Of a stretch of 64,000 nt of DNA, positions 33,497 through 56,251 are shown one piece after another (the first letter of the stretch is position 1; every line of letters starts with the position of its first letter). Origin of the DNA: Tomitella fengzijianii (GTDB lineage: Bacteria; Actinomycetota; Actinomycetes; Mycobacteriales; Mycobacteriaceae). The notes below the pieces were generated by a model. The model ran no database searches, was not told the origin of the DNA, and saw only the letters and a program-made list of their open reading frames with translations. The stretch spans positions 740,679 to 804,678 of the forward strand of contig NZ_CP041765.1 in the NCBI RefSeq assembly GCF_007559025.1, in the 5' to 3' direction. Made by a program: the position numbers and the translations under genes.

Positions 33497-35635
33497 GTGA
33501 CCGATCCAGCCGTTTCGCAGCCCCGGGCGGCCACGCCCGTGCCGGGCCCTGCCCGGGTGAGCAGCTCCGCCCCGGTCAGTACCGTCCTCGTGGCCAACCG
33601 CGGCGAGATCGCCCGGCGCGTGTTCGCCACCGCGCGCCGCACCGGACGCGGTACCGCCGCCGTCTATTCCGATGCCGACGCGGACGCCCCGCACGTGCGC
33701 GAGGCCGACTCGGCGGTGCGGCTGCCGGGCGAGGCGCCGGGCGAGACCTACCTGCGCGCCGACCTGCTCGTGGCGGCGGCGCGCGCCGCCGGCGCGGACG
33801 CGGTCCACCCCGGATACGGCTTCCTCTCGGAGAACGCCGACTTCGCGCGCGCCGTGGTCGATGCCGGGCTGACGTGGATAGGACCACCGGCCGCGGCCAT
33901 CGAGCTGATGGGCTCCAAGGTGGAATCGAAGAAGCGGATGGCGGAGTCCGGGGTGCCGGTGCTCGAGCAGCTGGAGCCCGGTGCGGTCACCGAAGACCAG
34001 CTGCCGGTGCTCATCAAGGCGTCGGCGGGCGGCGGCGGACGGGGCATGCGGGTGGTGCGTGCTCTGGCCGACCTGCGCCCGCAGATCGAGGCCGCACGCG
34101 CCGAGGCCGCCTCCGCGTTCGGCGATTCCACCGTGTTCTGCGAGCGCTACCTGGAGACCGGCCGGCACATCGAGGTGCAGGTGATGGCCGACGCGCACGG
34201 GACGGTGCTCGCGCTGGGGGAGAGGGAGTGCTCCATCCAGCGCCGGCACCAGAAGGTGGTCGAGGAGGCGCCGTCGCCGCTGGTGGAGCGCATCGACGGT
34301 GCGGGCGGAGACATGCGCGCACGCCTCTTCGACGCCGCGCGGCAGGCCGCGTCGGTGATCGGCTACGAGGGCGCGGGCACGGTGGAGTTCCTGGCCGACG
34401 AGCAGGGCCGCTTCTACTTCCTCGAGATGAACACGCGCCTGCAGGTGGAGCACCCCGTCACCGAGATGACCACCGGTATGGACCTGGTGGAGATGCAGTT
34501 CCGTGCGGCGGAGGGCGCGCGCTTCGGGGAGGATGCGCAGCCCACGGCGGCGCGCGGGCACGCCATCGAGGTGCGCCTGTATGCGGAGGATCCGGCGGCC
34601 GAGTGGCAGCCGCAGTCCGGTACGGCCCGCAGGTTCTCGGTGCCCGGCGTGACCGCGCGGTTCTCTGTGCCGGCGGACGAGCGGGGCCTCCGGCTGGACT
34701 CGGGGATCGAGGACGGCTCGGTGGTGGGCGTGCACTACGACGCGATGCTCGCCAAGGTCATCGCGTGGGCGCCGAGCAGGGGCGAGGCGGCGCGCATCCT
34801 CGCGGCGGCGTTGGCGCGCGCCCGGATCCACGGCCTGGTGACCAACCGCGACCTGTTGGTCAACATTCTGCGGCACCCGGCATTCCTCGCCGGCGAGACC
34901 GACACGGCGTTCTTCGGCAGGCACGGGCTCGACACGCTCTCCGCGTCGCTCGCGGGCGCCGGGGACGAACGCGTCTCGGCGCTCGCCGCGGCGCTGGCGC
35001 AGGCCGCCGCCAACAGAGCGTCGGCGCGGGTCGTGCCGGGTCTGCCCAGCGGGTGGCGCAACGTCGCTTCGCAGCATCAGCGCAAGGACTTCCGCGGCGC
35101 CCACGGAACCCACGAGGTGGACTACCGGCTGACCCGCGACGGCCTCGCCACGGGCTTCGTCGACGGGGTGGGACTCGTCTCGGCGTCGCCGGACCAGGTG
35201 GTGCTCACCGTCGATGGTCTGCGCCGCGAGTACGCGGTGGCCCGCTACGGCGGCGGCCCGCCGTCCTGGGACCGGGTGCACGTGGACTCGTCGTCGGGGC
35301 CCTGCGCCTTCGAGGCGGTCCCGCGCTTCGTCGACCCGTCCGAGGCGCAGGCGGCGGGCTCGCTGCTGGCGCCGATGCCCGGCACCGTGATCCGGCTGGG
35401 CGCGGCCGTCGGCGACACCGTTGCGGCCGGGCAGCCGGTGCTGTGGCTCGAGGCGATGAAGATGGAGCACGCCATCGCGGCGCCGGCGGACGGCGTCGTC
35501 GCCGAGATCGGCGTCGGCGCGGGAGACCAGGTGGAGGTCGGCGCCGTCCTCGCGGTCGTGGCGGGGCCGCAGGAGGCGGCCGAGCCGGAATCAGCGGAGC
35601 CGGGAGACACGCGGCAGACAGGGGAACAGGCATGA
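33497..35635 (+). CDS. accA2: Acyl-CoA carboxylase biotin-carboxylase/BCCP (alpha) subunit
   Basis: 712-aa alpha subunit. The biotin-carboxylase domain (~30-480) has VLVANRGEIARRVF, the ATP-grasp loop SAGGGGRGMRVV, and FLEMNTRLQVEHPVTEM. A middle region follows, and the C-terminal biotinyl domain carries EAMKMEH with the biotinylated Lys655. It carboxylates biotin with bicarbonate and ATP for AccD2. The GTG at 33497, 7 nt after accD2, is chosen; an earlier ATG (33473) would overlap accD2 by 17 nt, and GTG 33557 would shorten the leader. The last ~20 residues are an acidic tail. ATGA overlap with fadE12. Confidence 0.92.
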   Translation: MTDPAVSQPRAATPVPGPARVSSSAPVSTVLVANRGEIARRVFATARRTGRGTAAVYSDADADAPHVREADSAVRLPGEAPGETYLRADLLVAAARAAGADAVHPGYGFLSENADFARAVVDAGLTWIGPPAAAIELMGSKVESKKRMAESGVPVLEQLEPGAVTEDQLPVLIKASAGGGGRGMRVVRALADLRPQIEAARAEAASAFGDSTVFCERYLETGRHIEVQVMADAHGTVLALGERECSIQRRHQKVVEEAPSPLVERIDGAGGDMRARLFDAARQAASVIGYEGAGTVEFLADEQGRFYFLEMNTRLQVEHPVTEMTTGMDLVEMQFRAAEGARFGEDAQPTAARGHAIEVRLYAEDPAAEWQPQSGTARRFSVPGVTARFSVPADERGLRLDSGIEDGSVVGVHYDAMLAKVIAWAPSRGEAARILAAALARARIHGLVTNRDLLVNILRHPAFLAGETDTAFFGRHGLDTLSASLAGAGDERVSALAAALAQAAANRASARVVPGLPSGWRNVASQHQRKDFRGAHGTHEVDYRLTRDGLATGFVDGVGLVSASPDQVVLTVDGLRREYAVARYGGGPPSWDRVHVDSSSGPCAFEAVPRFVDPSEAQAAGSLLAPMPGTVIRLGAAVGDTVAAGQPVLWLEAMKMEHAIAAPADGVVAEIGVGAGDQVEVGAVLAVVAGPQEAAEPESAEPGDTRQTGEQA

Positions 35636-36792
35636 GCTTCATCGAAACGGACGAGCAGAAGCAGCTGCGCGAGTCCGTCGCCGGGCTGGCCTCCCGGTAC
35701 GGGTACGTCGACTACGTGCTTCCGCGCGCACGGCGCGGCGAGCCGCTCACCGAGCTCTGGGACGAAGCGGGCAAGGCGGGGTTCCTGGGGGTCAACCTGC
35801 CCGAGGAGTACGGCGGGGGCGGCGCGGGCATCTACGAGCTGGCGCTGGTGCAGGAGGAGCTCGCCGCGAAGGGGGCCGGGCTGCTGCTGGTGGTGGTCTC
35901 TCCCGCCATCTGCGGCACCATCATCGGCAAGTACGGCACCGCCGCGCAGAAGGACTCCTGGCTGCCGGGCCTGGCGGACGGCAGCCGGAAGATGGCCTTC
36001 GGGATCACCGAGCCGGACGCCGGTTCCAACTCGCACCGGATCACCACCACCGCCCGTCGCGACGGGGACGAGTGGCTGCTGCGCGGCAGCAAGGTCTTCA
36101 TCTCCGGAGTGGACCAGGCGGACGCGGTGCTGATCGTCGCCCGCACCGAGGATCACCGGACCGGCAAGCTCAAGCCGGCGCTCTTCATCGTCCCCACGGA
36201 CGCGGAGGCCTTCACGGCCCGGCCGATGGCGATGGACATCATCGAGCCCGACCACCAGTTCACGCTGTTCCTCGACGACGTGCGGCTGCCGGCCGATGCG
36301 CTCGTCGGCTCCGAGGACGCCGCACTGATGCAGCTGTTCGCTGGGCTCAACCCCGAACGGATCCTGGGGGCCGCCATGGCGGTGGGGGTGGGCCGCTACG
36401 CGCTCGACGCGGCCACGGCGTATGCGCGTGAGCGTGCGGTGTGGGACGTGCCCATCGGGGCCCACCAGGGCATCGCCCATCCGCTGGCGCAAGTGAAGAT
36501 CGAGCTGGAGCTGGCGAAGCTCATGATGCAGAAGGCCGCGGTGCTGTACGACTCGGGCGACGACGGTGGTGCGGCAGAGGCGGCCAACATGGCCAAGTAC
36601 GCGGCGGCGGAGGCCAGCATCAGGGCGCTCGACCAGGCCATCCAGACGCACGGCGGCGGCGGGCTTTCGGAGGAGTACGGGCTGGCGGCGATGCTCGGCG
36701 CCGCCCGCATCGCCCGGGTCGCGCCGGTGAGCCGCGAGATGATCCTCAACTTCGTTTCGCAGCACAGCCTGCACCTGCCGCGGTCGTACTGA
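35632..36792 (+). CDS. fadE12: Acyl-CoA dehydrogenase, FadE12-like
   Basis: 386-aa acyl-CoA dehydrogenase. The N-terminal helical domain is followed by AFGITEPDAGSNSHRITTTA and WLLRGSKVFISGVDQADA (FAD/substrate strands), the C-terminal bundle has THGGGGLSEEYGLAAMLG, and the terminus is SQHSLHLPRSY. It is clearly different from the FadE13-like copy in the same operon, so the pathway probably has two dehydrogenation steps or accepts two substrates. It starts inside the accA2 stop codon. Order and family match fadE12 of M. tuberculosis. Confidence 0.9.
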   Translation: MSFIETDEQKQLRESVAGLASRYGYVDYVLPRARRGEPLTELWDEAGKAGFLGVNLPEEYGGGGAGIYELALVQEELAAKGAGLLLVVVSPAICGTIIGKYGTAAQKDSWLPGLADGSRKMAFGITEPDAGSNSHRITTTARRDGDEWLLRGSKVFISGVDQADAVLIVARTEDHRTGKLKPALFIVPTDAEAFTARPMAMDIIEPDHQFTLFLDDVRLPADALVGSEDAALMQLFAGLNPERILGAAMAVGVGRYALDAATAYARERAVWDVPIGAHQGIAHPLAQVKIELELAKLMMQKAAVLYDSGDDGGAAEAANMAKYAAAEASIRALDQAIQTHGGGGLSEEYGLAAMLGAARIARVAPVSREMILNFVSQHSLHLPRSY

Positions 36793-36847
36793 CACGCCCT
36801 GGACGGGAACAGCCGAGGAGCACGATGCGAGTGGGAAGCGGGAAAGC

Positions 36848-37657
36848 ATGACCGGGAAGCAGAGCGACGGGCCCTTCGTCGGGTACGGCACCGACGGCGT
36901 GCGCGCCACGTTGACGCTCGACTCGCCGCACAACCGCAACGCGATCTCCCCGCGCCTCATCGCCGATTTCACGGCGGGGCTCGCGCGGGCGCAGGAGGAT
37001 CCGCAGGTCCGGGCGATCGTTTTGACCCACAGCGGCGGGACGTTCTGCGCGGGCGCCGACCTTAGCGCGGCCGCCGGCGGGGACACAGGAGGCGGGGACA
37101 CGGGAAGCGGCGAGGGCGCCGCGCCGTCGCCCACGGCGGCCATGGCGGGCCTGCTGCGCTCGATCCTCGAGTGCCCCAAGCCCGTGATCGGTCTGATCGA
37201 CGGGCACGTGCGGGCCGGCGGCATGGGCCTCGTCGGCGCGTGCGACATCGTAGTGGCCGGGCCGCGATGCACGTTCGCGCTCACCGAGGCGCGCCTGGGG
37301 CTGGCCGCGTCGATCGTCTCGTTGACGGTCCTGCCCCGGATGAGCTCGCGCGCCGCCGGGCGGTATTTTCTGACCGGCGAGACTTTCGACCGCGAGCGCG
37401 CGGAGGCCATGGGGCTGGTGACCGTGGCCGCCGACGACGCTGCGGCGGCGACCGACCGGTTGGTGGCCGAGCTGCGCAAGGCCTCACCGCAGGGCCTCGC
37501 CGAATCCAAGGCGCTGCTCACCCGCGGGCTGCTGGCCGGTTTCGACTCGGACGCCGCGCGGCTGTGCGAGCGGTCGGCGCGGCTGTTCGGGACGCCGGAG
37601 GCGATCGAGGGCATGACGGCGTTCCTGCAGAAGAGGGCGCCGTCCTGGGCGGAATGA
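36848..37657 (+). CDS. echA7: Enoyl-CoA hydratase/isomerase, EchA7-like
   Basis: 269-aa crotonase-superfamily protein. The oxyanion-hole motifs are HSGGTFCAGADLS and HVRAGGMGLVGACDIV. The second general acid/base (FALTEARLGL) is present, but the position of the first hydratase glutamate (Glu144 in rat mitochondrial hydratase) appears to be glycine. A Gly-rich insertion (~residues 77-95, with GGDTGGGDTGSG) lies in the variable loop. It probably hydrates the carboxylated enoyl-CoA made upstream, or acts as an isomerase or lyase. It lies 55 nt after fadE12; same order as M. tuberculosis echA7. Confidence 0.88.
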   Translation: MTGKQSDGPFVGYGTDGVRATLTLDSPHNRNAISPRLIADFTAGLARAQEDPQVRAIVLTHSGGTFCAGADLSAAAGGDTGGGDTGSGEGAAPSPTAAMAGLLRSILECPKPVIGLIDGHVRAGGMGLVGACDIVVAGPRCTFALTEARLGLAASIVSLTVLPRMSSRAAGRYFLTGETFDRERAEAMGLVTVAADDAAAATDRLVAELRKASPQGLAESKALLTRGLLAGFDSDAARLCERSARLFGTPEAIEGMTAFLQKRAPSWAE

Positions 37658-37720
37658 CACCGGGCCGGGCTGGGCCCGCAGGCGTGGACGCGCCGACGAC
37701 AGCGGTGGAGGAGAGCGCAG

Positions 37721-38359
37721 ATGACCGGCCGTCGTACCGAAGTGCGTGAGCCCCAGCAGGACCGGAGCCGTGCCACCCGGCAGCGATTGCTCGAGTCGAC
37801 GATCGAGCTGCTGGCCGCGCACGGCTGGGCGGGTTCGACGGTGGCCGAGGTCGCCGAGCACGCCGGGGTGTCGCGCGGCGCCGCGCAGCACCACTATCCG
37901 ACCCGCGAGGACCTGATCACGGGCGCGCTGGAGTACATGTTCGACAGCCGCATGGCCGAGCTCCGCGGCAGCGCCGCAGAACTCGAGGCGGGCCCGCGGC
38001 GCACCCTGCTCGTCGTCCGGCGTGTGGTCGACCACTTCACCGGGACGCTGTTCAAGGCGGCGCTGCAAGTGTGGACCGCGGCCGCGGCGGACGAGGAACT
38101 GCGGGCCCGCATCGTGCCGCTGGAAGCGAAGTTCGGCCGGCACGCGCATCGGACGACCGTCGAGATGCTCGGCGCGGACGACGCGGACCCGGTGGTGCAC
38201 ACTCTCGTCCAGGCCACCCTGGACATGGCCCGCGGACTGGGGCTGGCCGACGTGCTGACCGACGATTCGGCCCGCCGCGACCGCATCGTGCGGCAGTGGG
38301 CGGACACGCTGCATGCCGCTCTGGAGCCGGGCACCGCCGCCCGCCCCGCCGACCGCTGA
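37721..38359 (+). CDS. TetR-family regulator at the end of the carboxylase operon
   Basis: 212-aa TetR repressor. The DNA-binding domain is at residues ~18-62, with the helix-turn-helix VAEVAEHAGVSRGAAQHHY, and a C-terminal alpha-helical ligand domain follows. GGAGGAGAG lies just upstream of the ATG. It is 63 nt after echA7 and probably co-transcribed. The perfect palindrome at 28082-28105 ahead of the operon is its likely site, with a branched acyl-CoA as inducer (inference). The NRPS gene begins 192 nt downstream, so a second role there is possible, but I see no matching palindrome in that gap. Confidence 0.9.
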   Translation: MTGRRTEVREPQQDRSRATRQRLLESTIELLAAHGWAGSTVAEVAEHAGVSRGAAQHHYPTREDLITGALEYMFDSRMAELRGSAAELEAGPRRTLLVVRRVVDHFTGTLFKAALQVWTAAAADEELRARIVPLEAKFGRHAHRTTVEMLGADDADPVVHTLVQATLDMARGLGLADVLTDDSARRDRIVRQWADTLHAALEPGTAARPADR

Positions 38360-38551
38360 GGTCCCCCTGCCGCGCCAGTGCGTCCGCAGCCGATCTCGCG
38401 CCGCGACCCATCCGCCGCATACTCGGCGCCGAAGCCCTACGCGAGAGCTGATTCGTCGGCGGTGGGCCGCGCTGCATCCCGTGCATGCCAGCACAGTCCA
38501 GCGGGCACCCGCCGCCGGCGTCTCGGACGGCCAGCGCGGAGGGAGCCACGT

Positions 38552-52662
<14,111 letters not shown>

Positions 52663-52666
<4 letters not shown>

Positions 52667-52932
52667 GCGCATCACACGGACAGGGTCCCGCCGCGAACCC
52701 CTTCGACGACGAGGATTCCGGCTTCCTGGTGCTCGTCAACGACGAGGGGCAGCATTCCCTGTGGCCGGTGTTCGCGCCGGTCCCCGACGGCTGGTCCGTC
52801 CGCCTCGGCGAGTCGTCGCGGCAGGACGCCGTGGACTTCGTGGATCGGAACTGGACCGACATGCGGCCGGTCAGCCTGGTGCATGCGATGGACGGATCGC
52901 CCGGAGCCCCGGATGGGGAGCGGTCGCGATGA
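52663..52932 (+). CDS. mbtH: MbtH-like NRPS partner protein
   Basis: 89-aa MbtH-like protein: NPFDDED, the [15 protein letters not shown] strand, VPDGW and the C-terminal DRNWTDMRP, with the three conserved tryptophans at 34, 44 and 64. MbtH proteins bind NRPS adenylation domains and are often needed for their folding and activity. The ATG overlaps the NRPS stop (ATGA), so it should be made in step with the synthetase. Residues ~75-89 are a variable tail. The symbol denotes the family; a mycobactin role is not implied. Confidence 0.95.
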
Positions 52933-53918
52933 CGGACCTCGCGGTCGAAATCAGAGGTCTGGTCAAGCAGTTCGGCCCGGGCGGCCGGCGCCGGGCGGGC
53001 GCCGTCCGCGCGCTCGACGGCATCGACCTGGCGATCCCGGCGGGCACGATCACGGCAGTGCTGGGGCCGAACGGCGCCGGAAAGACCACGGCCGTGCGCA
53101 TCCTGAGCACGCTGCTGCGCCCGGACGCGGGCACGGTGCTGCTGGACGGCGTGGACGTCGTCGCGTCGCCCGGCCGCGTCCGGCGCAGGATCGGGCTGTC
53201 GGGGCAGTACGCCGCCGTCGACGGCAACCTCACCGGCTTCGAGAACCTGCGGATGATCGGCCGGTTGTACGGATTGCCGCGCCGGGCCGCCGCTGCCCGT
53301 GCCCGCGAACTGCTCGGCCGGTTCTCCCTGGACGACGCAGCGGACAGGCCGTCGTCCGGATACTCGGGCGGTATGCGGCGCCGCCTCGACCTGGCGGGCG
53401 CGCTCGTCGCCCGCCCCGCCGTCGTGGTCCTCGACGAGCCGACCACCGGCCTCGACCCGCGCGGGCGGAGGGAGATGTGGGAGGTCGTCGAGGCGCTCGT
53501 CACCGACGGCACGACCGTTCTGCTGACCACGCAGTACCTGGAGGAGGCGGATCGGCTCGCCGATGCGATCACCGTCATCGACCGGGGCACGGTGATCGCC
53601 CGCGGGACCGCGGACGAGCTCAAGGCGCAGGTCGGCGGTGACCTGGTGACGGTCGAGGTCGGCGGGCAGGACGAGGTGCCGACCGCGGTCCGTGCGCTGG
53701 CCGCTGTCGGCGACGGGGACCCGCAGGTGGACGGCCGCGCCGTGTCCGTGCGCGCCCGGGACGGCGGCCGATCGCTCGCCGCGGCGGTATCACGGCTCAC
53801 CGTCGACGGGGTGCGGGTCGAGGACGCCTCGCTGCGGGAGACGAGCCTGGACGAGTTCTTCCTGGCGGTGACCGGGCGGGAAGCCGCCGGTGCCGACGCG
53901 ACGGCGGGGGTGTCGTGA
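52929..53918 (+). CDS. DrrA-type ABC transporter ATP-binding protein
   Basis: 329-aa ATPase of the daunorubicin-resistance (DrrA/CcmA) group. Walker A GPNGAGKTT is at ~46-54, the signature reads SGGMRRR, Walker B is VVVLDEPTTGLDP, and the switch region is LLTTQYLEEADRLAD. The C-terminal extension carries the DrrA-type SLDEFFLAVTG element. It would energise export of the peptide product and may give self-protection. The ATG overlaps the mbtH stop and its own stop overlaps the permease start, so NRPS, MbtH and exporter form one coupled operon. Confidence 0.93.
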   Translation: MTDLAVEIRGLVKQFGPGGRRRAGAVRALDGIDLAIPAGTITAVLGPNGAGKTTAVRILSTLLRPDAGTVLLDGVDVVASPGRVRRRIGLSGQYAAVDGNLTGFENLRMIGRLYGLPRRAAAARARELLGRFSLDDAADRPSSGYSGGMRRRLDLAGALVARPAVVVLDEPTTGLDPRGRREMWEVVEALVTDGTTVLLTTQYLEEADRLADAITVIDRGTVIARGTADELKAQVGGDLVTVEVGGQDEVPTAVRALAAVGDGDPQVDGRAVSVRARDGGRSLAAAVSRLTVDGVRVEDASLRETSLDEFFLAVTGREAAGADATAGVS

Positions 53919-54907
53919 TGGCGGGGCGGGACTCGCTCGCGGTGCGCGCGCCGGACAGGGCGGAGGACGTGACGGACACCGGAGGGGCGACGGTATCGGC
54001 CGCGGCCGCCGACGCGGAACGCCCCGCTGCCGCGGCACCCCCGGGCGGGGTGCCAGAGCACCCCGGGACTCCTGTCGACGTGGCGGCGTACCTGCGCGCG
54101 GCGGAGGGTCGCCGGACGCGCCGGGCGTTCACCGACAGCGCGGTCATCGCCTTCCGGAACCTTCTGACGATCAAGCGGGTCCCCACCCTCCTCGTCAGCG
54201 CGACAGTGCAGCCGCTGATGTTCGTCGCGCTGTTCGCCTACGTGTTCGGCGCATCGCTCGGGGGCGGCGAGTACCGGGAGTTCCTGATGGCCGGGATCTT
54301 CACCCAGACGGTGGTGTTCAACGCCGCGTTCACCACGGTGGGGTTGGCCGGCGACCTGCAGTCCGGTCTGATCGACCGGTTCCGGTCTCTGCCGATGTCG
54401 CGCCTGGCGGTGGTGCTGGGCCGGACGGTCTCGGACTTCGTCGTCAACGTGATCAGCGTGGTCGTCATGGTCGGCTGCGGGTACCTGATCGGCTGGCGGA
54501 TCACCGGCGGGGTCGGCGACGCGCTGGCCGCCTTCGGGATCCTGGCGCTGTTCGCGTTCGCCATGTCGTGGGTGGGCGTGTTCACGGGGCTCGTGGCACG
54601 GAACGTCGAGGTGGCGCAGAGCGTGGGATTCCTGTGGATGTTCCCGTTCACCTTCATCTCGTCGGCCTTCATCTCCGCGCAGAGCCTGCCCGGCCCGCTG
54701 CGCGTGCTCGCCGAGTGGAACCCGATCACGGCGGTCGCCACCGCCGGCCGCCGGCTGTTCGGCAATCCGGCGCCGCCGGACTTCCCGGTTGCGACGGGCT
54801 GGGCGGCCGAGCACGCCCCGCTGTACGCGCTGGTGTGCGCGGCGGTGATCATCGTCGTCTTCGGTACCCTTTCGTTGCTGTCGCATCGCCGGGTCGCGCG
54901 CGCCTGA
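53915..54907 (+). CDS. DrrB-type ABC-2 transporter permease
   Basis: 330-aa ABC-2 type permease with about six transmembrane segments after a ~90-residue cytoplasmic N-terminus rich in Ala and Pro. Typical DrrB features are FRNLLTIKRVPTLLVSATVQPLMFVALFAYVFG, then SLPMSRLAVVLGRTVSDF and the late WMFPFTFISSAFI and LAEWNPITAVATAGRRLFG. It forms the membrane part of the exporter with the preceding ATPase. The GTG at 53915 overlaps the upstream stop; ATG 53918 directly follows and is equally possible. The long N-terminus is unusual for DrrB proteins, which usually begin nearer the first helix. Confidence 0.92.
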   Translation: MMAGRDSLAVRAPDRAEDVTDTGGATVSAAAADAERPAAAAPPGGVPEHPGTPVDVAAYLRAAEGRRTRRAFTDSAVIAFRNLLTIKRVPTLLVSATVQPLMFVALFAYVFGASLGGGEYREFLMAGIFTQTVVFNAAFTTVGLAGDLQSGLIDRFRSLPMSRLAVVLGRTVSDFVVNVISVVVMVGCGYLIGWRITGGVGDALAAFGILALFAFAMSWVGVFTGLVARNVEVAQSVGFLWMFPFTFISSAFISAQSLPGPLRVLAEWNPITAVATAGRRLFGNPAPPDFPVATGWAAEHAPLYALVCAAVIIVVFGTLSLLSHRRVARA

Positions 54908-54983
54908 CGGGGCGGCCGCGCGTACCCGCTGCGTCTTCGTTCGCTTGCTCAGGCCGTGTGCGCGCTTCGGCCGTGAGCCCGCT

Positions 54984-55013
54984 TTGACCGTGTGCGCTGC
55001 GGCCGGGTATCGT
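54984..55013 (+). promoter_or_regulatory. Candidate str-operon promoter
   Basis: TTGACC (54984-54989), 18 nt, TATCGT (55008-55013). It would give a ~250-nt leader before rpsL. The 364-nt gap 54908-55271 has no gene; the rest holds the hairpin at 55081-55099 and an A/T-rich patch (55182-55202) that could be a second, proximal promoter. Confidence 0.45.
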
Positions 55014-55080
55014 AGACGGCCGTGCCCGGCTTGCCGGGTCGATCTGTGTGCCTGCCCGACGGTATGGCCAAGTGTGCGTT

Positions 55081-55099
55081 CCCGCGCTGCGCGCGCGGG
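55081..55099 (+). other. Hairpin in the rpsL leader
   Basis: CCCGCGC / GCGCGGG stem (7 bp) with loop TGCGC, about 70 nt downstream of the proposed start of transcription. No T tract follows, so termination is unlikely; it could be an attenuation or protein-binding structure. Confidence 0.35.
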
Positions 55100-55271
55100 C
55101 GAGCATCTGGCTGCGCTGTGAGGGGATGCGACACGCCCGACCGTGGGGTTCGGGTGAGGGGCAGTAGCTATCTTGTCCCAACTGCGAAAACCCTAATTTC
55201 ACATCAGCAATGTTCGTCTCGACCGGCCGACTCGATCAGCCGCGCCGGCCGAGCCACAGAGAAAGACGGTT

Positions 55272-55646
55272 ATGCCAACCATTCAGCAGCTGGTCCGCAA
55301 GGGCCGCCACGACAAAGCGGTGGGGGGTAAGACCACTGCGCTCAAGGGGAGCCCCCAGCGCCGTGGCGTCTGCACCCGCGTCTACACGACCACGCCGAAG
55401 AAGCCGAACTCCGCTCTTCGCAAGGTGGCACGTGTGCGCCTGACCACCGCCGTCGAGGTCACCGCCTACATCCCGGGCGAGGGCCACAACCTCCAGGAGC
55501 ACTCGATGGTCCTGGTCCGCGGCGGTCGTGTGAAGGACCTGCCGGGCGTGCGCTACAAGATCATCCGCGGCTCCCTCGACACCCAGGGTGTCAAGGGTCG
55601 CAAGCAGGCACGCAGCCGCTACGGCGCCAAGAAGGAGAAGAGCTAA
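55272..55646 (+). CDS. rpsL: 30S ribosomal protein S12
   Basis: 124-aa S12, part of the decoding centre. Core motifs are [20 protein letters not shown] and [22 protein letters not shown], with KKEKS at the end. Lys43 and Lys88, the residues usually changed in streptomycin-resistant strains, are wild type. Compared with mycobacterial S12 the N-terminal tail differs slightly ([14 protein letters not shown]). ATG 55272 is preceded by GAGAAAG. It is the first gene of the str operon, overlapping rpsG by one base (TAATG). Confidence 0.99.
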   Translation: MPTIQQLVRKGRHDKAVGGKTTALKGSPQRRGVCTRVYTTTPKKPNSALRKVARVRLTTAVEVTAYIPGEGHNLQEHSMVLVRGGRVKDLPGVRYKIIRGSLDTQGVKGRKQARSRYGAKKEKS

Positions 55647-56116
55647 TGCCTCGTAAGGGTCCCGCCCCGAAGCGTCAGCTGGTCAACGACCCGGTCTACG
55701 GATCGCCTCTCGTGTCGCAGCTGGTCAACAAGATCCTCAAGGACGGCAAGAAGTCCACCGCCGAGCGCATCGTCTACCAGGCGCTCGAGCAGACGCGCGA
55801 GAAGACCGGCACCGATCCGGTCGTCACTCTCAAGCGCGCGCTCGACAACGTCAAGCCCGCACTCGAGGTGCGCAGCCGCCGCGTCGGTGGCGCCACCTAC
55901 CAGGTGCCGGTGGAGGTCCGTCCGGGCCGCTCGACCACGCTGGCGATGCGCTGGCTGGTGACCTTCGCGCGTCAGCGACGCGAGAAGACGATGGTCGAGC
56001 GTCTGGCCAACGAGATCCTCGACGCCAGCAACGGACTGGGCGCGGCGGTCAAGCGGCGTGAGGACACGCACAAGATGGCCGAGGCCAACAAGGCGTTCGC
56101 GCACTACCGCTGGTGA
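55646..56116 (+). CDS. rpsG: 30S ribosomal protein S7
   Basis: 156-aa S7, which nucleates assembly of the 30S head and contacts the E site. The full-length family pattern is present: [19 protein letters not shown], then [23 protein letters not shown] and the C-terminal [15 protein letters not shown]. The ATG shares its first base with the rpsL stop, so the two are translationally coupled. A GC-rich hairpin lies in the 135-nt gap before fusA. Confidence 0.99.
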   Translation: MPRKGPAPKRQLVNDPVYGSPLVSQLVNKILKDGKKSTAERIVYQALEQTREKTGTDPVVTLKRALDNVKPALEVRSRRVGGATYQVPVEVRPGRSTTLAMRWLVTFARQRREKTMVERLANEILDASNGLGAAVKRREDTHKMAEANKAFAHYRW

Positions 56117-56129
56117 TCCGTCCCCGGCG

Positions 56130-56149
56130 GGGCGGGCTGCGGCCCGCCC
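56130..56149 (+). other. rpsG-fusA intergenic hairpin
   Basis: GGGCGGGC / GCCCGCCC (8 bp) with loop TGCG, extended imperfectly by flanking GATCC/GGATC and CCGGC/GCCGG. It begins 14 nt after the rpsG stop with no T run, so a processing or stabilising element is more likely than a terminator. Confidence 0.5.
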
Positions 56150-56251
56150 GGCCGGGTGGATCACGGTGCCGGCTCTCGCGTGCCGGCGCAACAGAATCCC
56201 GGGCCCAGGAGGGTCCACCGAATCACCGAGTCACGAGCGGGGAAGAATCCT

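Noticed and set aside
38378-38551. Earlier NRPS start giving 58 more residues
   Set aside because: The extra stretch is Arg/Ser/Ala-rich without NRPS character. The ATG at 38552 has GGAGGGAG at ideal spacing.
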